Assembly: GCF_037126175.1 (NCBI RefSeq)
Contig: NZ_CP146986.1
Location: forward strand, 1,268,501-1,332,500
Source of the DNA: Pseudomonas sp. RSB 5.4
Lineage (GTDB): Bacteria; Pseudomonadota; Gammaproteobacteria; Pseudomonadales; Pseudomonadaceae
Length of the DNA stretch: 64,000 nt
Reading direction: 5' to 3'
Shown: positions 1 through 8,378 of the stretch, in pieces
Position numbering within the stretch: position 1 is the first letter of the stretch
Layout: the number at the start of each line of letters is the position of its first letter
Notes under the pieces: model-generated
The model's database searches: none
What the model saw: only the letters and a program-made list of their open reading frames with translations
Told to the model about the DNA's origin: nothing
Made by a program: the position numbers and the translations under genes

Positions 1-1
1 C

Positions 2-421
2 CTGCCCAACCGTTTCTGGTCGGTCGGCCCGAAACTGGACTTGCCGATCTTCGACGGCGGCATCCGTTCGGCCGAGGTTGACCGTACCGAGGCGGTCTAT
101 GACCAGACCGTCGCCAAGTACCGCCAGACTGTGCTCGATGGTTTCCGTGAAGTGGAAAACTATCTGGTGCAACTGAAGGTGTATGAAGACGAAGCCGCTG
201 TGCGTCAGGAAGCACTGGAGGCGGCGCGTGACTCGCTGCGCCTGACCCAGAATCAGTACAAGGCCGGTTTGATTGCCTACATCGATGTGGTTGTGGTGCA
301 GGCCACGGCGTTGAGTAACGAGCGCACGGTGCTGAACATTCTGCAGAGCCGCTTGATCGCCAGCGTGCAATTGATTGCGGCGCTGGGCGGTGGTTGGGAC
401 GGACAACTGGCCAGCGAATAA
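2..421 (+). CDS. Outer-membrane efflux protein (OprM/NodT-like), 3' part
   Basis: The reading frame is open from the window edge, so this is the C-terminal 139 residues of a longer protein. The visible part has the second half of an outer membrane factor repeat: a P-IFDGG-R turn near the start, then long amphipathic helices rich in Ala, Glu and Gln (QTVLDGFREVENYL, AARDSLRLTQNQYKAGLIAYIDVV). These are typical of TolC/OprM-type channels, which let RND or MFS pumps expel substrates across the outer membrane. The pump genes would lie upstream, outside the window. It ends just before an inverted repeat. The family call is firm; the substrate cannot be told. Confidence 0.85.
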   Translation: MPNRFWSVGPKLDLPIFDGGIRSAEVDRTEAVYDQTVAKYRQTVLDGFREVENYLVQLKVYEDEAAVRQEALEAARDSLRLTQNQYKAGLIAYIDVVVVQATALSNERTVLNILQSRLIASVQLIAALGGGWDGQLASE

Positions 422-425
422 ATCG

Positions 426-503
426 TGTAGGAGCTGCGGCACGCTGCGATCTTTTGATCTTTAAAACAAAGTCAAAAGATCGCAGCGTGCCGCAGCTCCT
501 ACA
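426..503. repeat. Intergenic inverted repeat, family A
   Basis: A near-perfect palindrome: arms TGTAGGAGCTGC and GCAGCTCCTACA enclose GCGATCTTTTGAT and its complement. The same unit recurs at 10393-10478 and 17973-18057. It sits between the efflux gene and mucR and may form a strong RNA hairpin. The rest of 422-673 shows no gene. Confidence 0.85.
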
Positions 504-673
504 GGTTGTGATCGTTGTTCCAGAGCCTTGTAGAACCATCAAACAAGCGTTTCATCGGGTTGATGGCAAAATGATTACTTTGTCAGTGCGTTCTTCTGCG
601 CAATCAGTACAATCGCCGCATTTGCCCGGCCGAGAATGGATGCAGTACGGCGCGGGTGGTTGCGAGAATCCCC

Positions 674-2755
674 ATGCTCATCGGTAATTATTCCTTCACT
701 CTGGTTTTCATTTCGTTGTGTGTGGCGATTCTCGCGTCCTACACCGCGCTCGACCTGACCGGGCGCATCGCCAACGCCCGTGGGCGCGCAGTGCATCTCT
801 GGACGGCGGGCGGTGCACTGGCGATGGGGGTTGGCGTGTGGTCGATGCATTTCATCGGCATGCTGGCTTTCAAGCTGCCGATCGATCTGGGCTACGACAT
901 GGCGATTACCGCGCTATCGCTATTGATCGCGGTACTGTCCTGCGGGTTTGCCCTGTGGCTGGTCAGTCAGCCGAAACTGCCTGTGTTGCAACTGGCCTTT
1001 GGCGCCTTGGTCATGGGCGCCGGCATCAGTGCGATGCATTACACCGGCATGGCCGCGCTGCGCATGACCCCAGGAATCGATTACGACCCGACGCTGTTCG
1101 GCGCGTCATTGCTGATCGCGGTGGGTGCTTCGGCAGCGGCGTTGTGGATCGCCTTCCGCTTGCGCCAGCAATCGCCGTATGTGCGCCTGATCCGCGGCGG
1201 CGCGGCGGTGATCATGGGCATTGCCATTGTCGGCATGCACTACACCGGGATGGCCGCCGCGCAGTTTCCCGCTGGCAGTTTCTGCGGTGCGACGCTTGAC
1301 GGACTCAAGGGCAATGGCCTCGACAATCTGGTGCTGATCACCACCCTGGCGGTGCTGTCGATCGCCTTGCTCACTTCGATTCTCGATGCTCGCCTCGAAG
1401 CGCGCACCGCCGATCTGGCGCATTCGCTGACCCTGGCCAACCGTGAACTGACGCAACTGGCGTTGCATGACACCCTGACCGGCCTGCCGAACCGCATGTT
1501 GCTGGACGACCGGATCAATCAGGCGATGAAAAAGGTTGAGGAACAGGGCGGCTGTTTTGCGCTGATGTTCATCGATCTGGACGGTTTCAAACCGGTCAAC
1601 GATGCCTTTGGCCACCACATGGGTGACCAGTTGCTGCGCGAAGTCGGGGTGCGCCTGCGTGAAGACTTGCGCAGCCAGGACACGCTGGCGCGGATCGGCG
1701 GCGACGAATTCGTGCTGCTGGTGCGCCTGAGTGAACCCGACGATGCCTTAGGCCTTGCCGCGCGCCAGGTCGGGTTGATCGCCCAGGCCTTCCGCGTGGC
1801 CGAGCACGACTTGCAGATATCCGCCAGCGTCGGCATCGCCTTGTACCCGGGCAATGGCCAGAGCGCTCAGGAACTGTTGATGAACGCCGACGCGGCGATG
1901 TATCACGCCAAGGGCGGCGGCAAAAACGGCTACAGCTTCTTTGATGCCTCGATGAATAACAACGCGCGCAAGCAACTGCAACTGTTGCAGGATCTGCGTG
2001 CAGCGCTGGAGCACGGTCAGTTCAGCCTGTATTTCCAACCCAAATTCGACGCCGCCAGCGGTCGTCCGGTCGGCGCCGAAGCGCTGCTGCGCTGGCAACA
2101 TCCGACCCAGGGCATGTTGCTGCCGGACAAGTTCATCGATCTGGCGGAGAAAACCGGTCTGATCATCGCCATTGGAGAATGGGTGCTCAACGAAGCTTGC
2201 CGGCAGATGCGCGAATGGTACGTGCTCGGTTACACCGACTGGCGAATCGCGGTGAACCTCTCGGCGTTGCAGTTCTGCCACGCGGGGCTGGTGCAGAGCG
2301 TGGCCAAGGCGCTGGCGACGCACCGTCTGCCGGCCAACAGCCTGACCCTGGAAATCACCGAAACCACAGCCATGAGCGACGCGGACGCGAGCATGACCGT
2401 GTTGCAGGAGTTGTCGGACATGGGCGTCGACTTGTCGATCGACGATTTCGGCACCGGCTACTCGAGCCTGATGTACCTCAAGCGTTTGCCGGCCAATGAG
2501 CTGAAGATCGACCGCGGATTTGTCCGTGATCTGGAACACGACAGCGACGACGCGGCCATCGTCTCGGCCATCGTGGCGTTGGGGCAGGCATTGGGTCTGC
2601 GGATCGTCGCCGAGGGGGTGGAGACCGGAATGCAGCAGGACTTCCTCACGCAGTTGGGGTGTGATTCGTTGCAGGGCTATCTGTTGGGGCATCCGATGCC
2701 GGCGGATGTGTTCCTGCAGAACATTGCCCGTGGAGAGGCTGTGGCGGCTGTCTGA
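674..2755 (+). CDS. mucR: MHYT-GGDEF-EAL c-di-GMP signalling protein, MucR-like
   Basis: A 693-residue membrane protein. The first about 240 residues are seven hydrophobic segments carrying the repeated MHY/MHF-x-GM motifs of the MHYT sensor (MHFIGM, MHYTGM twice), thought to bind a metal and sense a diatomic gas. A diguanylate cyclase domain with intact GGDEF follows (RIGGDEFVLLV), then an EAL phosphodiesterase domain with EALLRW, ENL-type NLSALQ and DDFGTGYSSL motifs, so both activities look possible. Order and length match P. aeruginosa MucR, which links c-di-GMP to alginate and biofilm dispersal. I chose ATG 674 over GTG 656 because relatives begin MLI-x-Y. The symbol rests on architecture, not on a database comparison. 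Confidence 0.8.
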   Translation: MLIGNYSFTLVFISLCVAILASYTALDLTGRIANARGRAVHLWTAGGALAMGVGVWSMHFIGMLAFKLPIDLGYDMAITALSLLIAVLSCGFALWLVSQPKLPVLQLAFGALVMGAGISAMHYTGMAALRMTPGIDYDPTLFGASLLIAVGASAAALWIAFRLRQQSPYVRLIRGGAAVIMGIAIVGMHYTGMAAAQFPAGSFCGATLDGLKGNGLDNLVLITTLAVLSIALLTSILDARLEARTADLAHSLTLANRELTQLALHDTLTGLPNRMLLDDRINQAMKKVEEQGGCFALMFIDLDGFKPVNDAFGHHMGDQLLREVGVRLREDLRSQDTLARIGGDEFVLLVRLSEPDDALGLAARQVGLIAQAFRVAEHDLQISASVGIALYPGNGQSAQELLMNADAAMYHAKGGGKNGYSFFDASMNNNARKQLQLLQDLRAALEHGQFSLYFQPKFDAASGRPVGAEALLRWQHPTQGMLLPDKFIDLAEKTGLIIAIGEWVLNEACRQMREWYVLGYTDWRIAVNLSALQFCHAGLVQSVAKALATHRLPANSLTLEITETTAMSDADASMTVLQELSDMGVDLSIDDFGTGYSSLMYLKRLPANELKIDRGFVRDLEHDSDDAAIVSAIVALGQALGLRIVAEGVETGMQQDFLTQLGCDSLQGYLLGHPMPADVFLQNIARGEAVAAV

Positions 2756-2762
2756 CTGCAGT

Positions 2763-2884
2763 CTGTGGCGAGGGAGCTTGCTCCCGCTGGGGCGCGAAGC
2801 GGCCCCCGCCTTTACTCGGTTGTACCGTGTTGGCCGGATTCGCGTCTGCTTCGCAGCCGAGCGGGAGCAAGCTCCCTCGCCACA
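2763..2884. repeat. Intergenic inverted repeat, family B
   Basis: Arms TGTGGCGAGGGAGCTTGCTC and its complement GAGCAAGCTCCCTCGCCACA flank a variable centre that contains GGGGCGCGAAGCGG. The same family recurs at 5319-5412, 37517-37646 and 59098-59204, always between genes. Confidence 0.85.
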
Positions 2885-3000
2885 AAAAACATCTCAGTCT
2901 CATACATGGTTTTGTCTTTGACAGAGCCCATGCAAAAACGCCCAATGGCGGTTATTCTTCCACCCGACTGTTACGTGTGCATTGGGGGGGAAGGGCCAGC

Positions 3001-3747
3001 ATGGATAAAGTCATTGTGATCACCGGTGGCGGGCGCGGAATTGGTGCCGCTACGGCGTTGTTGGCTGCCGAGCAGGGCTATCGGATCTGCATCAACTATC
3101 AGTCGGATGAGCAGGCCGCGCAAAGCGTGCTGGAGCAAGTGCGGGCGCTGGGGGCCCAAGCCATTGCGGTGCGCGCCGATGTCAGTATCGAAGACGAAGT
3201 GATGGCGCTGTTTCAGCGGGTCGACACCGAGCTGGGTCGGGTCACCGCGCTGGTGAACAACGCCGGCACCGTCGGGCACAAATCGCGGGTCGATGAAATG
3301 TCCGAGTTCCGCATCCTCAAAATCATGAAAACGAATGTGCTGGCACCGATCCTCTGCGCCAAACACGCGATCCTGCGCATGTCGCCCAAACACGGCGGGC
3401 AGGGCGGCAGCATCGTCAACGTCTCCTCGGTCGCGGCACGCCTGGGTTCGCCCAACGAGTACGTCGACTACGCCGCGTCCAAAGGTGCGCTCGACACCTT
3501 CACCATCGGCCTGTCCAAGGAAGTGGCGGGCGAGGGGATTCGCGTCAACGCGGTGCGTCCGGGTTATATCTATACCGATTTCCACGCGTTGAGCGGTGAT
3601 CCGGACCGGGTCAGCAAGCTTGAGTCGGCGATCCCGATGGCCCGGGGCGGGCGGCCGGATGAAGTGGCGGAGGCGATAGTCTGGTTGCTTTCGGACAAGG
3701 CTTCTTATGCGACCGGGACGTTTGTTGATCTGGGTGGTGGGCGTTGA
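3001..3747 (+). CDS. SDR family oxidoreductase
   Basis: A 248-residue classical short-chain dehydrogenase/reductase. The NAD(P)-binding TGGGRGIG motif is at residues 8-15, NNAG at about 87-90, the catalytic Ser at 142-143 (VSSV) and the YxxxK pair at Tyr157/Lys161 (YAASK). The C-terminal GRPDEVAEAIVWLLSDKASYATG is typical of the 3-oxoacyl-ACP reductase / glucose dehydrogenase type. These enzymes reduce or oxidise alcohol and keto groups; the substrate cannot be read from sequence. The start is set by a purine-rich GGGGGAAGGG ribosome site 5-10 nt upstream. It stands alone between two inverted repeats, with no operon partner to suggest a pathway. Confidence 0.85.
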   Translation: MDKVIVITGGGRGIGAATALLAAEQGYRICINYQSDEQAAQSVLEQVRALGAQAIAVRADVSIEDEVMALFQRVDTELGRVTALVNNAGTVGHKSRVDEMSEFRILKIMKTNVLAPILCAKHAILRMSPKHGGQGGSIVNVSSVAARLGSPNEYVDYAASKGALDTFTIGLSKEVAGEGIRVNAVRPGYIYTDFHALSGDPDRVSKLESAIPMARGGRPDEVAEAIVWLLSDKASYATGTFVDLGGGR

Positions 3748-3773
3748 TCTTTGAGATTTGTATTGGCTGATCC

Positions 3774-3848
3774 GGCCTCTTCGCGAGCAAGCCCGCTCCC
3801 ACAGGGTAAACGCATTCCAATGGTGGGAGCGGGCTTGCTCGCGAAGGC
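3774..3848. repeat. Intergenic inverted repeat, family C
   Basis: Arms CTTCGCGAGCAAGCCCGCTC and GAGCGGGCTTGCTCGCGAAG form a long hairpin between the convergent SDR and MocR genes. Other copies or close variants are at 16125-16218, 18475-18573, 34112-34193 and 61923-62016. Confidence 0.85.
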
Positions 3849-3872
3849 GTCATTAGCAGCAACATCAATCTG

Positions 3873-5282
3873 TCAGAACGACCGCACAATCCGCCCCAAC
3901 GTCTCCATCGCTTTCTCCGAGTCCTCGGTCCACGGGCTGCCGTAATTCAACCGGATACAGTTCCGAAAACGCTGGGTCGGCGAGAAGATCGGCCCCGGCG
4001 CGATGCTGATGCCTTGCGCCAACGCCATCTGAAACAACTTCAATGAGTCCATCTGCGGTGGCAGTTCCAGCCACAGGAAATAGCCGCCGGCCGGTTGGCT
4101 GACGCGGGTCTGCGCCGGGAAGTAGCGGGCAATCGCCGCGAGCATCGCGCTTTGCTGTTCTTCCAGGGCGTAGCGCAGTTTGCGTAGGTGGCGGTCGTAG
4201 CCGCCGTGTTGCAGGTAGTCGGCGATGGCCGCCTGCGCCGGCATCGAGGCACAGAGCGAGGTCATCAGTTTCAGCCGTTCGATTTTCTGTGCGTAGCGCC
4301 CGGCGGCGACCCAGCCGATGCGGTAGCCGGGGGCTAGGCTCTTGGCGAATGAACCGCAGTGCATCACCAGCCCTTCGGTGTCGAACGCCTTGGCCGGTTT
4401 TGGTGCTTGCTGGCCGTAATAGAGCTCGGCGTAGACATCGTCCTCGATCAGCGGCACCTGATGCTGGCGCAACAACGCCACCAATTCCTGTTTCTTTGCC
4501 TCAGGCATGGTCGCGCCCATCGGGTTTTGGAAACTGGTCATGCACCAGCAGGCCTTGATCGGATGCCGTTCGAGAGTCTGCGCGAGCACGCCGAGGTCAA
4601 TGCCGTCGCGCGGGTGCACGGGGATTTCCACGGCTTTGAGTTTCAAGCGCTCCAGTACTTGCAGGCTGGCATAGAACGCCGGGGCTTCGATGGCCACCAG
4701 ATCGCCCGGTTCGGTCACGGCTTGCAGGCACAGGTTCAGCGCTTCGAGGGCGCCGTTGGTGATCAGCAGTTCTTCCATGGGCAGCATCAGCCCGCCGACC
4801 ATGTAGCGCAGGGCAATCTGCCGACGCAGTTGCGGGTTGCCCGGCGACATGTCGGTGACCACCATGCGCGGGTCCATCTCGCGCGCGGCACTGGCCAGCG
4901 AGCGCGACAGGCGCTGCAACGGGAACAGGGTGGGGCTGGGGAACGCCGAGCCGAAGGGCACGGTGCTCGGATCTTTGATCGATTCGAGGACCGAGAACAC
5001 CAGTTCGCTGACGTCGACTTCGGTGGAGTCGTTGACGTGGCTGCTGATCACCGGTTCGGAAAACGGGCTCGGTGCGTGGGTGTTGACGAAGTAGCCGGAG
5101 CGTGGCCGCGCGCGGATCAGACCGCGACGTTCCAGCAGGTAATAGGCCTGGAACACCGTGGACGGGCTGACCCCGTAAGTCTGGCTGGCGTAGCGCACCG
5201 ATGGCACCCGTTGCCCGGGGCCGAGCACGCCGGAGCGGATCAGTTCAGCGATGTCGTCGGCGAATTTTTCGTAGCGTTTCAT
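3873..5282 (-). CDS. MocR/GntR-type regulator with aminotransferase domain
   Basis: A 469-residue protein. The first about 75 residues are a GntR winged helix-turn-helix (YEKFADDIAELIRSGVLGPGQRVPSVR, SPSTVFQAYYLLERRGLI). The rest is a fold-type I PLP aminotransferase with NGALEALNLCLQ, SFQNPMGATMP, EDDVYAELYY and the Lys-bearing GSFAKSLAPGYRIGWV segment. MocR proteins use the aminotransferase part as a ligand- or PLP-sensing domain and usually regulate an adjacent gene. No divergent target gene lies beside it: ccoG is upstream on the same strand, separated by an inverted repeat. Start ATG 5282 puts the HTH at the very N terminus; the in-frame extension upstream runs into the repeat and is unlikely. 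Target unknown. Confidence 0.85.
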   Translation of the reverse strand: MKRYEKFADDIAELIRSGVLGPGQRVPSVRYASQTYGVSPSTVFQAYYLLERRGLIRARPRSGYFVNTHAPSPFSEPVISSHVNDSTEVDVSELVFSVLESIKDPSTVPFGSAFPSPTLFPLQRLSRSLASAAREMDPRMVVTDMSPGNPQLRRQIALRYMVGGLMLPMEELLITNGALEALNLCLQAVTEPGDLVAIEAPAFYASLQVLERLKLKAVEIPVHPRDGIDLGVLAQTLERHPIKACWCMTSFQNPMGATMPEAKKQELVALLRQHQVPLIEDDVYAELYYGQQAPKPAKAFDTEGLVMHCGSFAKSLAPGYRIGWVAAGRYAQKIERLKLMTSLCASMPAQAAIADYLQHGGYDRHLRKLRYALEEQQSAMLAAIARYFPAQTRVSQPAGGYFLWLELPPQMDSLKLFQMALAQGISIAPGPIFSPTQRFRNCIRLNYGSPWTEDSEKAMETLGRIVRSF

Positions 5283-5318
5283 CGGTATCCCGCGATGGAC
5301 TGAATTCGGATTGCTTTT

Positions 5319-5412
5319 TGTGGCGAGGGAGCTTGCTCCCGCTGGGCTGCGTAGCGGCCCCAAAAGCTTGTGAGTGCTATGCACTCAAGCGGGAGCAAGC
5401 TCCCTCACCACA
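5319..5412. repeat. Intergenic inverted repeat, family B
   Basis: Arms TGTGGCGAGGGAGCTTGCTC and GGGAGCAAGCTCCCTCACCA pair across about 50 nt. It lies between the end of ccoG and the start of the MocR regulator on the - strand. Confidence 0.8.
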
Positions 5413-5451
5413 GTTATCGCATTGTGAAAAAGAGGACAGCATCTTAATGGC

Positions 5452-6882
5452 TCAGCGATTCATCGGCGCCACAAACCTGCTTTTCGCCACGCTATAAATC
5501 TCTGGCTCGTCGCTGTCGGCGATCTTGAAACTCAAGGTCTGCGAGCTGCTGGCCGGGCGCTCGGTGGTCATCGCCACCGAAACCGGCACATCGACAATCT
5601 CTCCCGGCGCCAGGCTCAGTTCGGTCTTGCCCTGCAACTGGAAGCCATCGCCCTCCACCAGGCTCAGGGTGTAGTCCTGGCGCTGTTGGGTTTTGTTGAT
5701 GACTTTAAGGGTGTAGATGTTCTCGATCTGGCCTTGACCGTTCTCGCGGAACAGCCCGCGATCCTTGGTCACGTCCAGCGAGACCATCGGCCGTTCGACC
5801 AAGGCCAGCGCCAGGGCGCCGATCATCACCAGCAGCACCGCGACGTAGCCGATCAGCCGTGGCCGCAGCAGATGGGTCTTGCCGCCCTGCAATTCGCGCT
5901 CGGAACTGTAGCGGATCAAACCGCGCGGGTAGTTCATTTTGTCCATGATCGAATCGCAGGCGTCGATGCACGCCGCGCAGCCGATGCATTCCATCTGCAG
6001 GCCATCGCGGATGTCGATGCCGGTCGGGCAGACCTGCACGCACAATTGGCAATCGATGCAATCACCGAGGCCGGCTTCGGCGGGCTTCACGTCGCGCTTG
6101 CGCGGGCCACGGTTTTCGCCACGGGCGACGTCGTAGGAAATCGCCAACGTGTCTTTGTCGAACATCACGCTCTGGAACCGCGCATACGGGCACATGTGCA
6201 TGCACACCGCTTCGCGCAGCCAGCCGGCATTGATGTAAGTGGCGGCGGTGAAGAACAGCACCCAGAACAGGCTGACCCCGCCGATTTGCAGGGTGAGCAG
6301 CTCTTCAGCCAGCGGACGAATCGGCGTGAAGTAGCCGACGAAGGTCAGCCCGGTCAGCACGCTGATCGCCAGCCACAGGGTGTGCTTGGCCGCGCGCCGC
6401 GCCAGTTTGTTCAGGCTCCAGGGCGCCGCTTGCAGTTTGATCCGTTGGTTGCGCTCGCCTTCAGTGACTTTCTCGCACCACATGAAAATCCATGTCCACG
6501 AGCTCTGTGGGCAGGTGTAGCCGCACCAGACCCGGCCGGCGAACACGGTGATGGCGAACAGGCCGAACGCGGCAATGATCAGCAGCGCCGAGAGCAGGAT
6601 GAAATCCTGCGGCCAGAAGGTCGCGCCGAAGATGTGAAATTTGCTTTCGGCCAAGTCCCACAGCACGGCCTGACGACCGCCCCAATTCAGCCACACGGTG
6701 CCGAAGAACAGCAGAAACAGAAATCCCGCGCCGCTCATGCGCAAGGTGCGGAACAGGCCGGTGAAACTGCGGGTGTGAATGTGATTGTCGGTGGAGCCGG
6801 CCTTCGCCTTCATCGGGCGACCAGGCACATTTTTTATGGTGGGGCTTGCTTCTACGGTTCGGACGGGGATTTGTTCGCTCAT
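5452..6882 (-). CDS. ccoG: Cytochrome c oxidase accessory protein CcoG
   Basis: A 476-residue FixG/RdxA-type protein that reduces Cu(II) to Cu(I) during assembly of cbb3 oxidase in the inner membrane. It has several transmembrane segments (GAGFLFLLFFGTVW, FILLSALLIIAAFGLFAITV, VGYFTPIRPL, VLFFTAATYI), the family motif GRVWCGYTCPQ, and a ferredoxin domain with two 4Fe-4S sets (CIDCQLCVQVCP, CIGCAACIDACD). An immunoglobulin-like C-terminal domain follows one more TM helix. ATG 6882 was preferred; an alternative ATG eight codons upstream (6906) has no better ribosome site. ccoG usually follows ccoNOQP, but no oxidase genes are next to this copy. Confidence 0.92.
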   Translation of the reverse strand: MSEQIPVRTVEASPTIKNVPGRPMKAKAGSTDNHIHTRSFTGLFRTLRMSGAGFLFLLFFGTVWLNWGGRQAVLWDLAESKFHIFGATFWPQDFILLSALLIIAAFGLFAITVFAGRVWCGYTCPQSSWTWIFMWCEKVTEGERNQRIKLQAAPWSLNKLARRAAKHTLWLAISVLTGLTFVGYFTPIRPLAEELLTLQIGGVSLFWVLFFTAATYINAGWLREAVCMHMCPYARFQSVMFDKDTLAISYDVARGENRGPRKRDVKPAEAGLGDCIDCQLCVQVCPTGIDIRDGLQMECIGCAACIDACDSIMDKMNYPRGLIRYSSERELQGGKTHLLRPRLIGYVAVLLVMIGALALALVERPMVSLDVTKDRGLFRENGQGQIENIYTLKVINKTQQRQDYTLSLVEGDGFQLQGKTELSLAPGEIVDVPVSVAMTTERPASSSQTLSFKIADSDEPEIYSVAKSRFVAPMNR

Positions 6883-7017
6883 GGTCGTTCGCTCATCAGC
6901 CTCCATCAGGCGGATGAACTATGAGCGCCGAACTGTTTGCATAACAGGCTCAGCTATTTGAATAAAAAGCGTATCAGATGGCTTCTGACCCGCGCCCTGC
7001 GACAACTTGAAGCAGCC

Positions 7018-7056
7018 CGCAGACGCAGGCGCAAACGCCTATCGCAGGCGTCTGCG
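7018..7056. terminator. Hairpin downstream of the DUF3203-like gene
   Basis: CGCAGACGC and GCGTCTGCG form a GC-rich stem about 20 nt past the stop of the - strand gene at 7078. No T-run was seen, so termination is only inferred. Confidence 0.45.
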
Positions 7057-7077
7057 CCGGGTGTTGATCAGGGTCAG

Positions 7078-7326
7078 TCAAATCACCGAATCACTCTCGT
7101 CGGCCTTCAGATGCTTGCGACCATCCTTTGCGCCGGCGACGGTCAAGGCATCAGCTTCCGCTTCGGTGATGTAAACGCGCCGACTTTCAATTTCCACAAA
7201 CGACATGGCCTTTTCACTATCTGTTTTGACTTCCAGCGTGTCGCAAATGCGAATTTCCTCGCCATTTTCGATGGTGAAAAAACACACTTTTGCTTCGGGA
7301 TTGGATTCATCGATTCGAACGGGCAT
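7078..7326 (-). CDS. Small conserved protein, possibly DUF3203
   Basis: An 82-residue soluble protein (starts MPVRIDESNPEAKVCFF) with no signal peptide or membrane helix. Composition is acidic with a short beta-rich core (KVCFFTIENGEEIRICDTLEV, RRVYITEAEADAL). The AAGGA ribosome site 8-12 nt before ATG 7326 supports it as a real gene. Size and composition resemble the Pseudomonas-restricted DUF3203 family, recalled from memory and not checked. It is divergent from the MgtC gene with about 120 nt between starts. Function unknown. Confidence 0.6.
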   Translation of the reverse strand: MPVRIDESNPEAKVCFFTIENGEEIRICDTLEVKTDSEKAMSFVEIESRRVYITEAEADALTVAGAKDGRKHLKADESDSVI

Positions 7327-7448
7327 GGGGCTGTCCTTTTTTCTCGGGTGTCTGAGAGGTTAGGGCGCGCGCTTTGCCGATCGTTCTGCGCAACTGATTA
7401 ATGGTCGCTGCTGTCCATCCACTGACGACATATAAAAAGGACGGAGCG

Positions 7449-7961
7449 ATGAACGCTTGGTGGGATGAAGTGTGGGAAACGCTGCAAGCAGAATTCGCTG
7501 ACGTCGGCGATGCCTCGCAACTGACACGCATCACCGTGCGCCTGTTGATGGCAGCGGTGCTGGGCGGGATTCTCGGTTTTGAACGTGAGCACAAGGGCAA
7601 GGCCGCCGGAGTGCGCACGCACATGCTGGTGGCGCTTGGCGCGGCGTTGTTTGTGCTGGTGCCGCAGACCTCAGGGGCTGAATCCGATGCGATGAGTCGG
7701 GTGTTGCAGGGCGTTATCGCCGGGATCGGCTTCTTGGGTGCCGGGACGATTCTGAAAAATCAGGAAGGCGATGAAGGCCATGTCAGAGGGCTGACCACGG
7801 CGGCCGGGTTGTGGATGACAGCGGCAATCGGGGTGGCGGCCGGCCTGGGCAGGGAGGCGACGGCGTTGCTCAGCACGTTGTTGGCGTTGGGGGTTTTCAG
7901 CGTGATGCCACGAGTGGTCAGGTTGTTCGAGAAGGACGGCGAGAAGAACCAACACCTGTAA
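7449..7961 (+). CDS. MgtC/SapB family membrane protein
   Basis: A 170-residue inner-membrane protein with about five hydrophobic segments. It carries the family signature LLMAAVLGGILGFEREHKGKAAGVRTHMLVALGAALF, then VIAGIGFLGAGTIL and VRGLTTAAGLWMTAAIGVAAG. MgtC proteins help bacteria cope with low magnesium and acid and inhibit F1Fo ATPase in some species. This one lacks the C-terminal ACT-like domain of Salmonella MgtC, so it is the short SapB form. The AGGACGGAG ribosome site fixes ATG 7449; the upstream in-frame extension has none. Confidence 0.88.
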   Translation: MNAWWDEVWETLQAEFADVGDASQLTRITVRLLMAAVLGGILGFEREHKGKAAGVRTHMLVALGAALFVLVPQTSGAESDAMSRVLQGVIAGIGFLGAGTILKNQEGDEGHVRGLTTAAGLWMTAAIGVAAGLGREATALLSTLLALGVFSVMPRVVRLFEKDGEKNQHL

Positions 7962-7963
7962 CC

Positions 7964-7992
7964 GATCGTTCCCATGATGGATGGGAACGATC
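7964..7992. terminator. Perfect 12-bp hairpin after the MgtC-family gene
   Basis: GATCGTTCCCAT, loop GATGG, then ATGGGAACGATC, starting 2 nt after the stop codon. No U-run follows, so it may be a bidirectional or Rho-assisted end between the convergent genes at 7961 and 8003. Confidence 0.6.
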
Positions 7993-8002
7993 GATCGGGT
8001 CC

Positions 8003-8161
8003 TTAGACGATCACCGGCGGCATCGTCGTCGGCGGCTCTTCCTTCGGCGGTGGCGTGGTGCCCGGTGGTTCCTGTTCGGGGATCGGCTGCGGCTCGGTCT
8101 CGGGCAGCGTGGGTTTATCGATGTTCGGATCAGGCGTTTCGGCCGGGATCGGGATGTTCAT
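8003..8161 (-). CDS. Short proline-rich hypothetical protein
   Basis: A 52-residue protein, too short for most gene finders. About one third is proline (PIPAETPDPNIDKP, PPGTTPPPKEEPP), with no signal peptide and no hydrophobic segment except the last few residues. ATG 8161 is preferred because a clear GGAGG lies 8 nt upstream; an in-frame ATG at 8215 has none. It is convergent with the MgtC gene and divergent from glgE. It looks like a disordered cytoplasmic peptide. Function unknown; being a real gene rests mostly on the ribosome site. Confidence 0.5.
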   Translation of the reverse strand: MNIPIPAETPDPNIDKPTLPETEPQPIPEQEPPGTTPPPKEEPPTTMPPVIV

Positions 8162-8260
8162 CTGTAGACCTCCGTGTGGCACATGGCGTGAGAAGTGCTT
8201 AAGTGGATTGACCACCGTGTGATGAATTCGATCCGCTTTTTTGTCCAGGCAAATCCCTGT

Positions 8261-8288
8261 GAACTTTTCCCCGCGCCGGTCGCTCGGA
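8261..8288 (+). promoter_or_regulatory. Candidate AlgU (sigma-22) promoter of glgE-treS-glgB
   Basis: GAACTT at 8261-8266, then 17 nt, then TCGGA at 8284-8288. The AlgU/RpoE consensus is GAACTT-N16/17-TCtgA, so the -35 is perfect and the -10 has one mismatch. It lies about 90 nt before the glgE start. Found by eye only. Confidence 0.45.
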
Positions 8289-8378
8289 ACCTAAGTCAGT
8301 TCAAGTCGGGGCCGGTGCCTCGTTGTGACCACCGATCCGGCACAAGAGCGTCCTTGGGGCGTTAAGGAGAGATGCTCG

